From assembly GCA_900556965.1 (NCBI GenBank), contig USQV01000046.1, positions 1-7,136 of the forward strand: DNA of 7,136 nucleotides, written 5' to 3'. Of this stretch, positions 1 to 5,838 are shown piece by piece (position 1 is the stretch's first letter; every line of letters begins with the position of its first letter). The notes under the pieces are model-generated. The model did no database searches. It saw only the letters and a list, made by a program, of their open reading frames with translations, and was not told where the DNA came from. Source of the stretch: an uncultured Clostridium sp. GTDB taxonomy: Bacteria > Bacillota_A > Clostridia > Lachnospirales > Lachnospiraceae. Position numbers and translations under genes: made by a program.

Positions 1-55
1 GCAGTTATTCGGTTATGAGCAAGTAGCGAAGCGGATTGCGAATGTCCGCTTGACT
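1..55 (+). repeat. Dispersed hairpin repeat, copy 1 (5' end cut by window)
   Basis: These 55 bases are identical to 5784-5838; identity stops at 55/5838. The core at 28-51 holds a 7-bp inverted repeat, AAGCGGA (29-35) and TCCGCTT (45-51), around a 9-nt loop. Outside the core, the AAGT half of the outer stem seen in copy 3 is kept, but the following GCCCGGCTC plus T-tract is absent, so this copy is not an intrinsic terminator on either strand. It lies 15 bases beyond the stop codon of the minus-strand M20 amidohydrolase gene. The repeat may extend to the left of the window, because the matching copy 3 continues upstream into further hairpins. Confidence 0.85.
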
Positions 56-70
56 CTGTATCCGATCGGA

Positions 71-1249
71 TTATTTAAGGAAATCTCTTGTAAACTGTAA
101 AAGTACAGCCGCTCCTGCGCGCATTCCGCTTTCATCAAACACGTTTTTGGAATTATGGATCCCGTGTCTGGTGTTCGGGTCTGTGTCATTTCCTGTACCC
201 ATGCTGAACTGAGCGCCCGGGCCAAATGCCGGGAACAGGTAGGAGAAATCCTCGGATCCGAGAGATGGCTCCGGAATGTGCTCGACATGATCGAGGCCGA
301 TCGTCTTTTCGGCAGCCGCTTCGATGGCGTCCACCACCTCATCACTGTTTACTAACGGCGGCATGCCGTAGTTCCATTCTACCGTACCTGTTGTTCTCAT
401 GGCAGCACAGCAGGATTCCGTAATGCGGTCGATGGCTCTCTGCATTCCCTCTCTGCTTCCTGCATCAAGGCTTCTAAGGGTTCCGAGAAGCTCTACGCTG
501 TCCGGAATTACATTCGGGGCCTTTCCGGCGTGGAAGCTTCCGATGGTCATAACGCCCGGATGCACCGGATGATTTTCTCTTGAAATTACCGTCTGAAGCT
601 GTGTCACCAGATAGCAGGCAGCAGCGATCGGATCGATACAGTTCTCCGGATGGGCTCCATGTCCGCCTTTTCCGGTCACAGTGATCTTAAAGGTATCTGC
701 TGAAGCTCCGGCCGGCCCCTTCTTCACGCCGATCGTTCCGGCGGTAAGTCCGGGGGCCGTATGAAGACCGATAAACACATTCGGCTTTAACACTCGGGTA
801 AAGTCGCAATCCACGATCTGCTTTGCACCGGTTCCGTTTTCCTCTGCCGGCTGGAATAAAAACATAACATTTCCAGACAGCTCATCTTTGATCTCAACAA
901 GTGCCTTTGCACAGGCAAGAAGGATCGCAGTGTGCATATCGTGTCCGCAGGAATGGCAGATATTTTCTTTTACGGATGCAAACGGAAGCCCTGTGAGCTC
1001 CGGCATCGGCAGCGCATCGATATCTTCACGGATCGCCACCGTCTTTCCCGGATGGGCGCCTCTTAAAACACCGACAACACCTGTCTTTAAGCCGATATCC
1101 ACGATCTCGACCCCATATTCTGTAAGCTTCTCTCTGATCAGCTTTGTTGTCTCAAATTCTGCATTGGAAATCTCCGGATTCTGATGGATATGCCTGCGAA
1201 GTGCCACCATCTCCTCCTCATGTTTTCTTACCAGCTCCATTGTCTCCAT
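71..1249 (-). CDS. M20D-family metal-dependent amidohydrolase (N-acyl-amino-acid / hippurate hydrolase-like)
   Basis: The 392-residue product has the full length of the M20D family (hippurate hydrolases, N-acyl-L-amino-acid and IAA-amino-acid amidohydrolases), cytoplasmic enzymes that cleave an acyl or peptide amide to free an amino acid. Visible motifs in order are RxDIDALP (74-81), the metal-binding HSCGHDMH (99-106; Cys101 and His103 as ligands), QPAEE (133-137; Glu136/137 as catalytic and metal-binding acids), GLHT (161-164; His163), the dimerisation-domain motif GGHGAHP (195-201), GSEDF (331-335) and a C-terminal His365. No signal peptide is seen. The ATG at 1249 is preceded by AAGGAGG (1259-1265) with 9 nt spacing, which favours it over the in-frame ATG three codons later. 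It is probably the last gene of the iadA operon, separated from the transporter gene by 73 nt containing a hairpin repeat. The exact substrate cannot be read from the sequence. Some members act on dipeptides, which would fit the IadA neighbour. Confidence 0.9.
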   Translation of the reverse strand: METMELVRKHEEEMVALRRHIHQNPEISNAEFETTKLIREKLTEYGVEIVDIGLKTGVVGVLRGAHPGKTVAIREDIDALPMPELTGLPFASVKENICHSCGHDMHTAILLACAKALVEIKDELSGNVMFLFQPAEENGTGAKQIVDCDFTRVLKPNVFIGLHTAPGLTAGTIGVKKGPAGASADTFKITVTGKGGHGAHPENCIDPIAAACYLVTQLQTVISRENHPVHPGVMTIGSFHAGKAPNVIPDSVELLGTLRSLDAGSREGMQRAIDRITESCCAAMRTTGTVEWNYGMPPLVNSDEVVDAIEAAAEKTIGLDHVEHIPEPSLGSEDFSYLFPAFGPGAQFSMGTGNDTDPNTRHGIHNSKNVFDESGMRAGAAVLLQFTRDFLK

Positions 1250-1270
1250 AACGATATGCCTCCTTGCTGC

Positions 1271-1314
1271 ATTTATAAGTTAGTAGTGAAGCGGATTGCG
1301 AATGTCCGCTTTAC
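1271..1314 (+). repeat. Dispersed hairpin repeat, copy 2 (diverged, intercistronic)
   Basis: The 24-nt core at 1288-1311 is identical to the core of copies 1 and 3. The 5' flank (1271-1287) is recognisably related, with changes mostly of the transition type, and similarity ends just after the core. The hairpin here is a continuous 10-bp stem, GTGAAGCGGA (1286-1295) with TCCGCTTTAC (1305-1314), including one G-T pair. It sits between the transporter stop codon and the ribosome binding site of the amidohydrolase gene, so it would be carried in the operon mRNA. No T-run follows on either strand, so it is not an intrinsic terminator. It could act in mRNA processing or 3'-end protection, or simply be a tolerated insertion. 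Confidence 0.8.
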
Positions 1315-1322
1315 AAGCCGAA

Positions 1323-2837
1323 TTAGGAAAGTCCGATCAAAACACCGAGAATCACGGTAGCGGATGCAAATACAAATAAAACCGCCTGGAATTTGATCTG
1401 GAATTTTGCCCATTTTCCCCAGTCAAGCTTGGCTCCAGCCAGTGCGCCGAGAAGGCAGCCCGAGGTCGGAACGATAAAGTTCGTGAATGCATCACCAAGC
1501 TGGAAGGCAACAACAGCGACCTGTCTTTCCACACCGACAAGATCGGCTAACGGAGCCATGATCGGCATAGTCAGAGCAGCCTGTCCGGATCCGGATACCA
1601 CAAAGAAGTTGAATACGGACTGGAAGATATACATAAGCCATGCGGAAATTACCGGCGGGAAATTCTGCATGCCCTGGCTGATGCTGTGAAGGATCGTGTT
1701 GAGCACGGTGCCATCCGTTGCACTGGTTCCGCCGAGGATGATGATAATACCCTGCGCCATTCCGACACAGATCGCAGCGCCGAGAAGATCGGCAGCACCT
1801 TTGTCGAAGGAGGTCGCAATATCATTTAATTTCATGTCATTTAAGTGGAATACTACACCGATAATACCGGAAACAAGTCCCATAACGAAGAACTGGGAGG
1901 CGATCTCCGGAATGTAGTAGCCCTGTGTCACAACTCCCCAGATCGTCCATACGATGCAGGCAGCGATCGTAAGGAGAACCAGCTTATGTCCCAGTGTAAA
2001 GGGCGGCATCTCGTTGTCCTTCTGGGAAAACTCTTTTCTGTATTCCTCATCGGACTCGTATGCAACAGAAAGCTTCGGGTTTTTCTTAATCTTTACCGCA
2101 TAACGCATCGTGAAAACGATAGTAAGGCCGGTAAAGAAGATCCACATCGGGATACGGAACCATGCACCGGACATGACCGGGATCCCTGAGATACCCTGGG
2201 CAACCGCAAGGCTGAAGGGGTTCTGCCAGGAGGTTCCGAAGCCGATCTGAGTAGCCACATAAGAACACATGATTCCGACAATAGCATCATAGCCCATGGC
2301 AATGAACATCGGAACAAGGATCATAACGAAGGGAATAGCTTCCTCTCCCATACCGAAGATGGCTCCGCCAAGGGAAAACAGTATGATGAGAAGCGGGATA
2401 AGAAGGATCTCGCGTCCGTTTGTCATTGCAATGACACGCATGATACCGCTCTCAACGGCTCCTGTCCTTAAAACGATACCGAAGGCACCGCCGACAACGA
2501 GGATAAAGGCAATAATGCCGACAGCCGTTCCCGACTTGTTTCCTACTGTCATTCCCTCAAATACATAGTTTAAGATTCCCTGTCTTCCGAAATCCTCTGT
2601 TCCGAAAAGCGGAGCGACTGAAGTTACCTTGTTTCCGTTTTCATCCAGCACATACTGGAAGCTGTCCGGATCCAGAACGGTTTTTGTTTTTTCTGTTCCG
2701 TTCTGCATATAGGTGATTTCCTTTGTTTCATATTTACCCAGCGGGATAAATACAGTGAGCAGTGCCGCAAAAAGGATTACGCCAAAGATGATGATGTATG
2801 TATGCGGCATGCGAAAGCTTTTTTTCTTTTTCTCCAT
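1323..2837 (-). CDS. YfcC/DcuC-family (ion transporter superfamily) integral membrane carrier
   Basis: The product is 504 residues, close to E. coli YfcC in length. A short basic N-terminus (MEKKKKSF) precedes a first membrane helix (about 14-33), a non-cytoplasmic loop (about 35-100), then helices at roughly 103-125, 144-180, 184-200 and 228-246, a charged cytoplasmic loop (250-280), and a second helical half. Family-type motifs are FGMGEEAIPF (161-170), GFGTSWQNPFSLAVAQG (199-215), SGSGQAALTMPIMAPLAD (415-432) and PTSGCLLGAL (457-466), which resemble the re-entrant loop pairs of ion-transporter-superfamily carriers. Members are annotated as C4-dicarboxylate, amino-acid or peptide carriers with little direct proof. 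The operon with IadA and an M20 hydrolase suggests an amino acid, dipeptide or acyl-amino acid substrate; this is inference. The ATG at 2837 is chosen over an in-frame TTG at 2849 because GGGGGA (2842-2847) lies just upstream of it and overlaps that TTG. The gap to the iadA stop codon is 15 nt. Confidence 0.88.
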   Translation of the reverse strand: MEKKKKSFRMPHTYIIIFGVILFAALLTVFIPLGKYETKEITYMQNGTEKTKTVLDPDSFQYVLDENGNKVTSVAPLFGTEDFGRQGILNYVFEGMTVGNKSGTAVGIIAFILVVGGAFGIVLRTGAVESGIMRVIAMTNGREILLIPLLIILFSLGGAIFGMGEEAIPFVMILVPMFIAMGYDAIVGIMCSYVATQIGFGTSWQNPFSLAVAQGISGIPVMSGAWFRIPMWIFFTGLTIVFTMRYAVKIKKNPKLSVAYESDEEYRKEFSQKDNEMPPFTLGHKLVLLTIAACIVWTIWGVVTQGYYIPEIASQFFVMGLVSGIIGVVFHLNDMKLNDIATSFDKGAADLLGAAICVGMAQGIIIILGGTSATDGTVLNTILHSISQGMQNFPPVISAWLMYIFQSVFNFFVVSGSGQAALTMPIMAPLADLVGVERQVAVVAFQLGDAFTNFIVPTSGCLLGALAGAKLDWGKWAKFQIKFQAVLFVFASATVILGVLIGLS

Positions 2838-2841
2838 GTTG

Positions 2842-2847
2842 TCCCCC
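2842..2847 (-). promoter_or_regulatory. Weak, G-rich ribosome binding site of the YfcC-family gene
   Basis: On the minus strand GGGGGA lies 4 nt before the ATG at 2837. It departs from the AGGAGG used by neighbouring genes and is close to the start codon. With the iadA stop codon only 15 nt upstream, translational coupling to iadA is plausible. The site supports ATG rather than the overlapping TTG as start. Confidence 0.5.
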
Positions 2848-2852
2848 AAATA

Positions 2853-4025
2853 TTACTTCTCAAATGTTCCCTTTACGACTGCTTTGCCTTCTGAAACCAT
2901 CACAACACCTTTTGCAAGCACGGTGTCGATCTTTAGAGTAGCTGCATCAGCCATTACCAGATCTGCGTCTTTTCCTTCTGCAACCTTACCCTTATTATCC
3001 AGCTTTAAAAGGAAGGCCGGATTGGCAGTCACCGCTCTTACTGCATCGGAAAGAGCTACACCATCCTTTAATACAGCATCCTTCATTTCTTTGTAAAGAG
3101 AAGCTACCTTTCCGACTCCTAAGCCGGCAAAGGAACCGTCCGGTGCAAATACCGGAAGACTTCCCTGACCGTCGGAAGAAAATGTTACATGGTCTGCGGG
3201 AACGCCTGCATCCAGAGCCATCTTAAGACCGGTACTTGCCTTTACCTCCTCCGGATCCGGGAACGCAGAATCATAGCTTGTGGTCAGATCGATATAGCCT
3301 CCCATATTTTTTGCATAATCGATTCCGTCTGCCATTAATGCACGGTTACGATTGATATGGGTCGGAAGCATATTGGTCGGCGGGATCTGACTGTTTTCCA
3401 GAAGGGTTCTGAGATAACGAAGCTTCTCCACGCCGTCTCCCATGTGGATATTTACAAGTCCTGCTTTTGCAGACAGGATGCCGCCCACTCTGGTATCTGC
3501 AACGATTCTTGAGAAATCCTCTTGCGTCGGCTGGGAGGAGCGGTGATCGGATATGGCGATCTCTCCTGTTCCCACGACCTTTTCAAGCAGGATCAGGTCA
3601 TCCATAATGCTTCCTGTCAGTGTTCTGACCGGAACCTGATAGGAGCCTGTGTATACAAAGGTTGTGATACCTTCTTCCTCAAGCCCCTTTGCCTTTGCCA
3701 GAAGGTTTGTCATTGTTCTGGTACATCCGTCCGTTCCCAGACAGCCTACAACCGTCGTAACGCCTCCGGTGGTAATATCCGAGAGCATGATCTCCGGTGT
3801 TCTCGTTTTGGCGCCGCCCTCTCCGCCGCCGCCCAGAATATGAACATGGGCATCGATAAGACCCGGCATCAGGATTTTTCCCTTTCCGTCGATCACCTCG
3901 ACACCGTATGATTTTTCCTCCGGGAGCTCCTCTGCCATTTTCAGGATCTTTCCGCCGCCGATGAGAACATCTACGATTCCAAGATCCTCCGGAGCATATA
4001 CATGGGCATTTTTGATAAGATACAT
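2853..4025 (-). CDS. iadA: Isoaspartyl (beta-aspartyl) dipeptidase, metallo-amidohydrolase
   Basis: The 390-residue product matches E. coli IadA in length and character. The family cleaves beta-aspartyl dipeptides, the breakdown products of isoaspartate-damaged proteins, to release aspartate. Visible binuclear-site residues of the TIM-barrel amidohydrolase fold are HVH (His60, His62) in DAHVHILGG, Glu69, His194 (VNIHMGDG), His223 (LPTHINRN) and Asp285 (SSDGQGS). Tyr129 in TGSYQ, Arg162 in SDHRSSQ and Arg226 match substrate-contact positions known in the E. coli enzyme. At the position of the bridging carboxylated lysine (Lys162 in E. coli) this protein has Glu155, in GTGEIAISDHRS. The N-terminal (APEDLGIVDVLI) and C-terminal (GKDADLVMAD) parts form the usual small beta domain. 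The start at 4025 is set by AGGAGG at 4035-4040 with 9 nt spacing; an in-frame ATG at 4043 lies upstream of that site and is rejected. It is the first gene of the three-gene operon. Confidence 0.93.
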   Translation of the reverse strand: MYLIKNAHVYAPEDLGIVDVLIGGGKILKMAEELPEEKSYGVEVIDGKGKILMPGLIDAHVHILGGGGEGGAKTRTPEIMLSDITTGGVTTVVGCLGTDGCTRTMTNLLAKAKGLEEEGITTFVYTGSYQVPVRTLTGSIMDDLILLEKVVGTGEIAISDHRSSQPTQEDFSRIVADTRVGGILSAKAGLVNIHMGDGVEKLRYLRTLLENSQIPPTNMLPTHINRNRALMADGIDYAKNMGGYIDLTTSYDSAFPDPEEVKASTGLKMALDAGVPADHVTFSSDGQGSLPVFAPDGSFAGLGVGKVASLYKEMKDAVLKDGVALSDAVRAVTANPAFLLKLDNKGKVAEGKDADLVMADAATLKIDTVLAKGVVMVSEGKAVVKGTFEK

Positions 4026-4034
4026 GTATCCTTT

Positions 4035-4040
4035 CCTCCT
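4035..4040 (-). promoter_or_regulatory. iadA ribosome binding site that decides the start
   Basis: A perfect AGGAGG on the minus strand lies 9 nt before the ATG at 4025. If the upstream in-frame ATG at 4043 were used, this motif would be read as Arg-Arg inside the protein and no good ribosome site would precede that ATG. The shorter start also gives an N-terminus (MYLIKNAHVYAPED) that aligns with the family. Confidence 0.85.
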
Positions 4041-4062
4041 CATTATAATTAAGTATATTCCT

Positions 4063-4091
4063 ATTCTAACATACTATAGGGAAAACGTCAT
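4063..4091 (-). promoter_or_regulatory. Predicted sigma-A promoter of the iadA operon
   Basis: On the minus strand the -35 ATGACG (4086-4091) and -10 TAGAAT (4063-4068) are separated by 17 nt. The -10 is preceded by TG one base upstream (extended -10). Transcription would begin near 4056, about 30 nt before the iadA start codon. It lies downstream of the terminator of the symporter gene, which supports iadA starting its own transcription unit. Confidence 0.65.
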
Positions 4092-4104
4092 GTATTCTTT
4101 TATA

Positions 4105-4116
4105 TTTGTGCACAAA
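4105..4116. promoter_or_regulatory. Perfect 12-bp palindrome upstream of the iadA promoter
   Basis: TTTGTGCACAAA is fully self-complementary. It sits 13 nt upstream of the proposed -35 box, centred about 54 bases before the predicted transcription start, a position typical of an activator site. It partly overlaps the T-run of the neighbouring terminator, so some of its AT content is explained by that. No regulator can be named. Confidence 0.35.
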
Positions 4117-4149
4117 AAATGAGAGCCTCCGGATCGCGGAAACTCTCAT
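4114..4149 (-). terminator. Intrinsic terminator of the DAACS symporter gene
   Basis: On the minus strand ATGAGAG (4143-4149) pairs with CTCTCAT (4119-4125). Part of the interior can pair further (TTCCG with CGGAG), and a run of six T follows at 4114-4119. It begins 19 bases past the stop codon at 4168. The other strand also has a T-run (4151-4156) after the same stem, so it could terminate in both directions. Confidence 0.85.
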
Positions 4150-4167
4150 CTTTTTTATCTCATATTA

Positions 4168-5514
4168 TTATGCGTTGTATTTCTGCTCGTCTAACATTCC
4201 CTCAGATTTAGCAACATAAATACTTGTTGCGGAATCGCCTACTACGTTTAAGGATGTTACCAGCATCTCGATCGGACGGTTGATCGCAAGGATCAGGCTG
4301 TAGGCTAAAAGCGCACCGTCATTGACAAGACCAATACCGGAAAGGATCGTGAACAGGATGATCGCACCTGCACCCGGAGCAGCCGGAGTACCTGCGGAAG
4401 CAATCAGCGCAAGAAGTGCGATAACGACAAGCTGGCCGAAGGATACCTCAAAGCCTGCACAGCCTGCGATAAACAGGGTAGCCACTACCTGCATAATTGC
4501 AGTACCGTTCATATTGATCGTCATACCTAACGGAAGAACGAAGGAGGCGATCTTTTCGTCTACACCAAGCTCCTCGGTTGTCGTCTTGATATTTAACGGT
4601 AAAGTTGCCGCACTGGAGGATGTAGAGAAGCCAAATACAGCCACCTTGAGGATCTTGTTTGCAAACTTCATCGGGTTCAGCTTTGAGCTTACTGCTACAA
4701 AAAGCGGATATCCGACAAAAAGGAATACAAGAAGAAGGATCGTTGTAACAACAACATAAGCAAGGGCCGGCTTTAAGTGGTTGATGCCATAGGTTGCAAA
4801 TGTTCTTGTAAGCAGCATGAAGATCGCTATCGGACCGAATTTTGTTACCACATAGTTTAAAAATACAACAACAATATCATTTACCTCTGTTACAAGCTTC
4901 TTGATCGTTGCTGTCTTGTCCTCACCCAGCACATTCATGCAAAGACCTAAGCAGACTGCTAAAAATACAATTGCAAGAACGGATGTATTGCTGGCAAATA
5001 CAGAAGTAATATTTGACGGAACTGCGTTTAAAATAACGTTTAACGGGTTGGAGCCTGTGGAACCGGCAGTTGCCTCCAGTCCATCGACCTGAATGTTGAA
5101 CAAGCCGCTGCGGTAAACTGCATAACCGGCAACACATGCCATAACCAGTGCAAAGAAGGAACAGATAAGGAAGCCTGCAATTGTTTTGAAGGAGATTCTT
5201 CCGAGGGTTCTTGTATCGGAGATCTGTCCGATTGCAAGAGTGATGGAGGTAAATACCATCGGCACGATCACAAGCTGAAGCGAACGAATAAACAGCTGTC
5301 CAATGATGTAAAAGAGGCCAAGGGCTTTTTCTGCACCCTTTGCTGTAATATCCTGGAACAGAAGATCGTTGATCGTCTTCCATACTGCTTCCTGTCCGGA
5401 TCCATTGAGGGATTCTCTTAAGAACATCAGCAGTATACCAACAATGAGTCCGCATACCAGAGAAATACCCATCTTTTGGGCAAGTGAATTTGTTTTCTTC
5501 TTTTGATTCTCCAT
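4168..5514 (-). CDS. DAACS-family (glutamate transporter fold) amino acid:cation symporter, substrate uncertain
   Basis: The 448-residue membrane protein has the order of the dicarboxylate/amino acid:cation symporter family: basic N-terminus, first helix (about 14-32), further scaffold helices, hairpin 1 serine-rich STSSSAATLPLN (297-308), TM7 NMNGTAI (334-340), hairpin 2 ASAGTPAAPGAGAI (372-385) and TM8 ending NVVGDSATSIYVAKSEG (423-439). These parts form the elevator transport domain at the cytoplasmic membrane. Compared with archaeal GltPh, the arginine that binds the substrate's side-chain carboxylate (Arg397) aligns with Val419. Asp394, which binds the amino group, aligns with Glu416. 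The sodium-site aspartate of NMDGT is Asn336. Thr420, Asn423 and Asp427 are kept. Hence Glu/Asp transport should not be assumed; a neutral or other amino acid is possible. AGGAGA (5521-5526) with 6 nt spacing supports the ATG at 5514. The gene has its own promoter and terminator, so it is a single-gene unit upstream of the iadA operon. Confidence 0.92.
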   Translation of the reverse strand: MENQKKKTNSLAQKMGISLVCGLIVGILLMFLRESLNGSGQEAVWKTINDLLFQDITAKGAEKALGLFYIIGQLFIRSLQLVIVPMVFTSITLAIGQISDTRTLGRISFKTIAGFLICSFFALVMACVAGYAVYRSGLFNIQVDGLEATAGSTGSNPLNVILNAVPSNITSVFASNTSVLAIVFLAVCLGLCMNVLGEDKTATIKKLVTEVNDIVVVFLNYVVTKFGPIAIFMLLTRTFATYGINHLKPALAYVVVTTILLLVFLFVGYPLFVAVSSKLNPMKFANKILKVAVFGFSTSSSAATLPLNIKTTTEELGVDEKIASFVLPLGMTINMNGTAIMQVVATLFIAGCAGFEVSFGQLVVIALLALIASAGTPAAPGAGAIILFTILSGIGLVNDGALLAYSLILAINRPIEMLVTSLNVVGDSATSIYVAKSEGMLDEQKYNA

Positions 5515-5544
5515 GTCTTTTCTCCTATTTATATTATTTTGATA

Positions 5545-5612
5545 TTGGGGTCAAAAACCCCCGATTTTGATGCCTCAGACATTCTATTGGAACAGCTGCT
5601 GTCTGAAGGTCG
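5545..5612 (-). promoter_or_regulatory. Structured 5' leader of the symporter mRNA
   Basis: The predicted start near 5612 gives a leader of about 98 nt. It contains a 6-bp inverted repeat, TCAGAC/GTCTGA (arms at 5575-5580 and 5601-5606), and a G/C hairpin with arms at 5547-5550 and 5558-5561. The A/T-rich loop of the latter can alternatively pair with 5565-5570 (TCAAAA with TTTTGA), so two mutually exclusive folds are possible. No T-run follows the hairpins and no known riboswitch class is recognised. Confidence 0.35.
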
Positions 5613-5617
5613 GGAGT

Positions 5618-5646
5618 ATTATACTCTGTTTTTCCCTATTAGACAA
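5618..5646 (-). promoter_or_regulatory. Predicted sigma-A promoter of the DAACS symporter gene
   Basis: On the minus strand the -35 TTGTCT (5641-5646) and a perfect -10 TATAAT (5618-5623) are separated by 17 nt. The -10 sits inside a 13-bp palindrome, GAGTAT-T-ATACTC on the plus strand (5614-5626), which could be an operator or chance. Confidence 0.8.
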
Positions 5647-5783
5647 GAAGATTTTTATTTTTTTTTAAGATTATTTTAACAGAATCAAGTAAGTCCCCTG
5701 CTTCAATTGCAAAAGGCAATAAGCAGTAGGTGGGGACTTGCTTGTATCAGGAGGAGTGCAAGCTCCTTCTGATAAACTGCAGA

Positions 5784-5838
5784 GCAGTTATTCGGTTATG
5801 AGCAAGTAGCGAAGCGGATTGCGAATGTCCGCTTGACT
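5784..5838 (+). repeat. Dispersed hairpin repeat, copy 3
   Basis: This stretch is identical over 55 nt to positions 1-55, in the same orientation, and shares its 24-nt core (5811-5834) with the diverged copy at 1288-1311. Here it forms the 3' part of a longer run of hairpins, and the outer stem is extended by GCAAGT (5802-5807) pairing with ACTTGC (5836-5841). Confidence 0.88.

Noticed and set aside
1..70. Copy 1 plus the palindrome TCCGATCGGA (61-70) as the terminator of the M20 gene
   Set aside because: On the minus strand no T-run follows either structure. The real terminator, if any, lies left of the window.
2838..2849. TTG at 2849 as start of the YfcC-family gene
   Set aside because: It would overlap the only G-rich ribosome-binding candidate, while the ATG at 2837 follows that site and gives a typical basic N-terminus.
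1393..3911. Several plus-strand open frames across the transporter and iadA genes (for example 1393-1689, 2713-3096, 3522-3911)
   Set aside because: They are antisense to strongly supported genes, lack convincing ribosome binding sites and resemble no known proteins.
4026..4043. ATG at 4043 as start of iadA
   Set aside because: The AGGAGG lies inside this extension (4035-4040), so translation from 4025 is far better supported.
4922..5455. A 177-codon open frame overlapping the symporter gene on the same strand
   Set aside because: It is an out-of-frame shadow rich in Cys, Arg and Ser with no domain signal, while the overlapping frame is a clear DAACS transporter.
5640..5671. TAGACA ... TAAGAT as promoter of the four-hairpin region
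   Set aside because: The 20-nt spacing is too long, the -10 matches only 4 of 6 positions, and the region is an A/T-rich tract where such matches are expected by chance.
1..5838. The three hairpin repeats as a CRISPR array or direct terminal repeats of a transposon
   Set aside because: The copies are over 1 kb apart, have no regular spacers, and the enclosed genes are metabolic with no transposase or integrase. The same-orientation copies at 1-55 and 5784-5838 could bound a composite element, but nothing else supports this.
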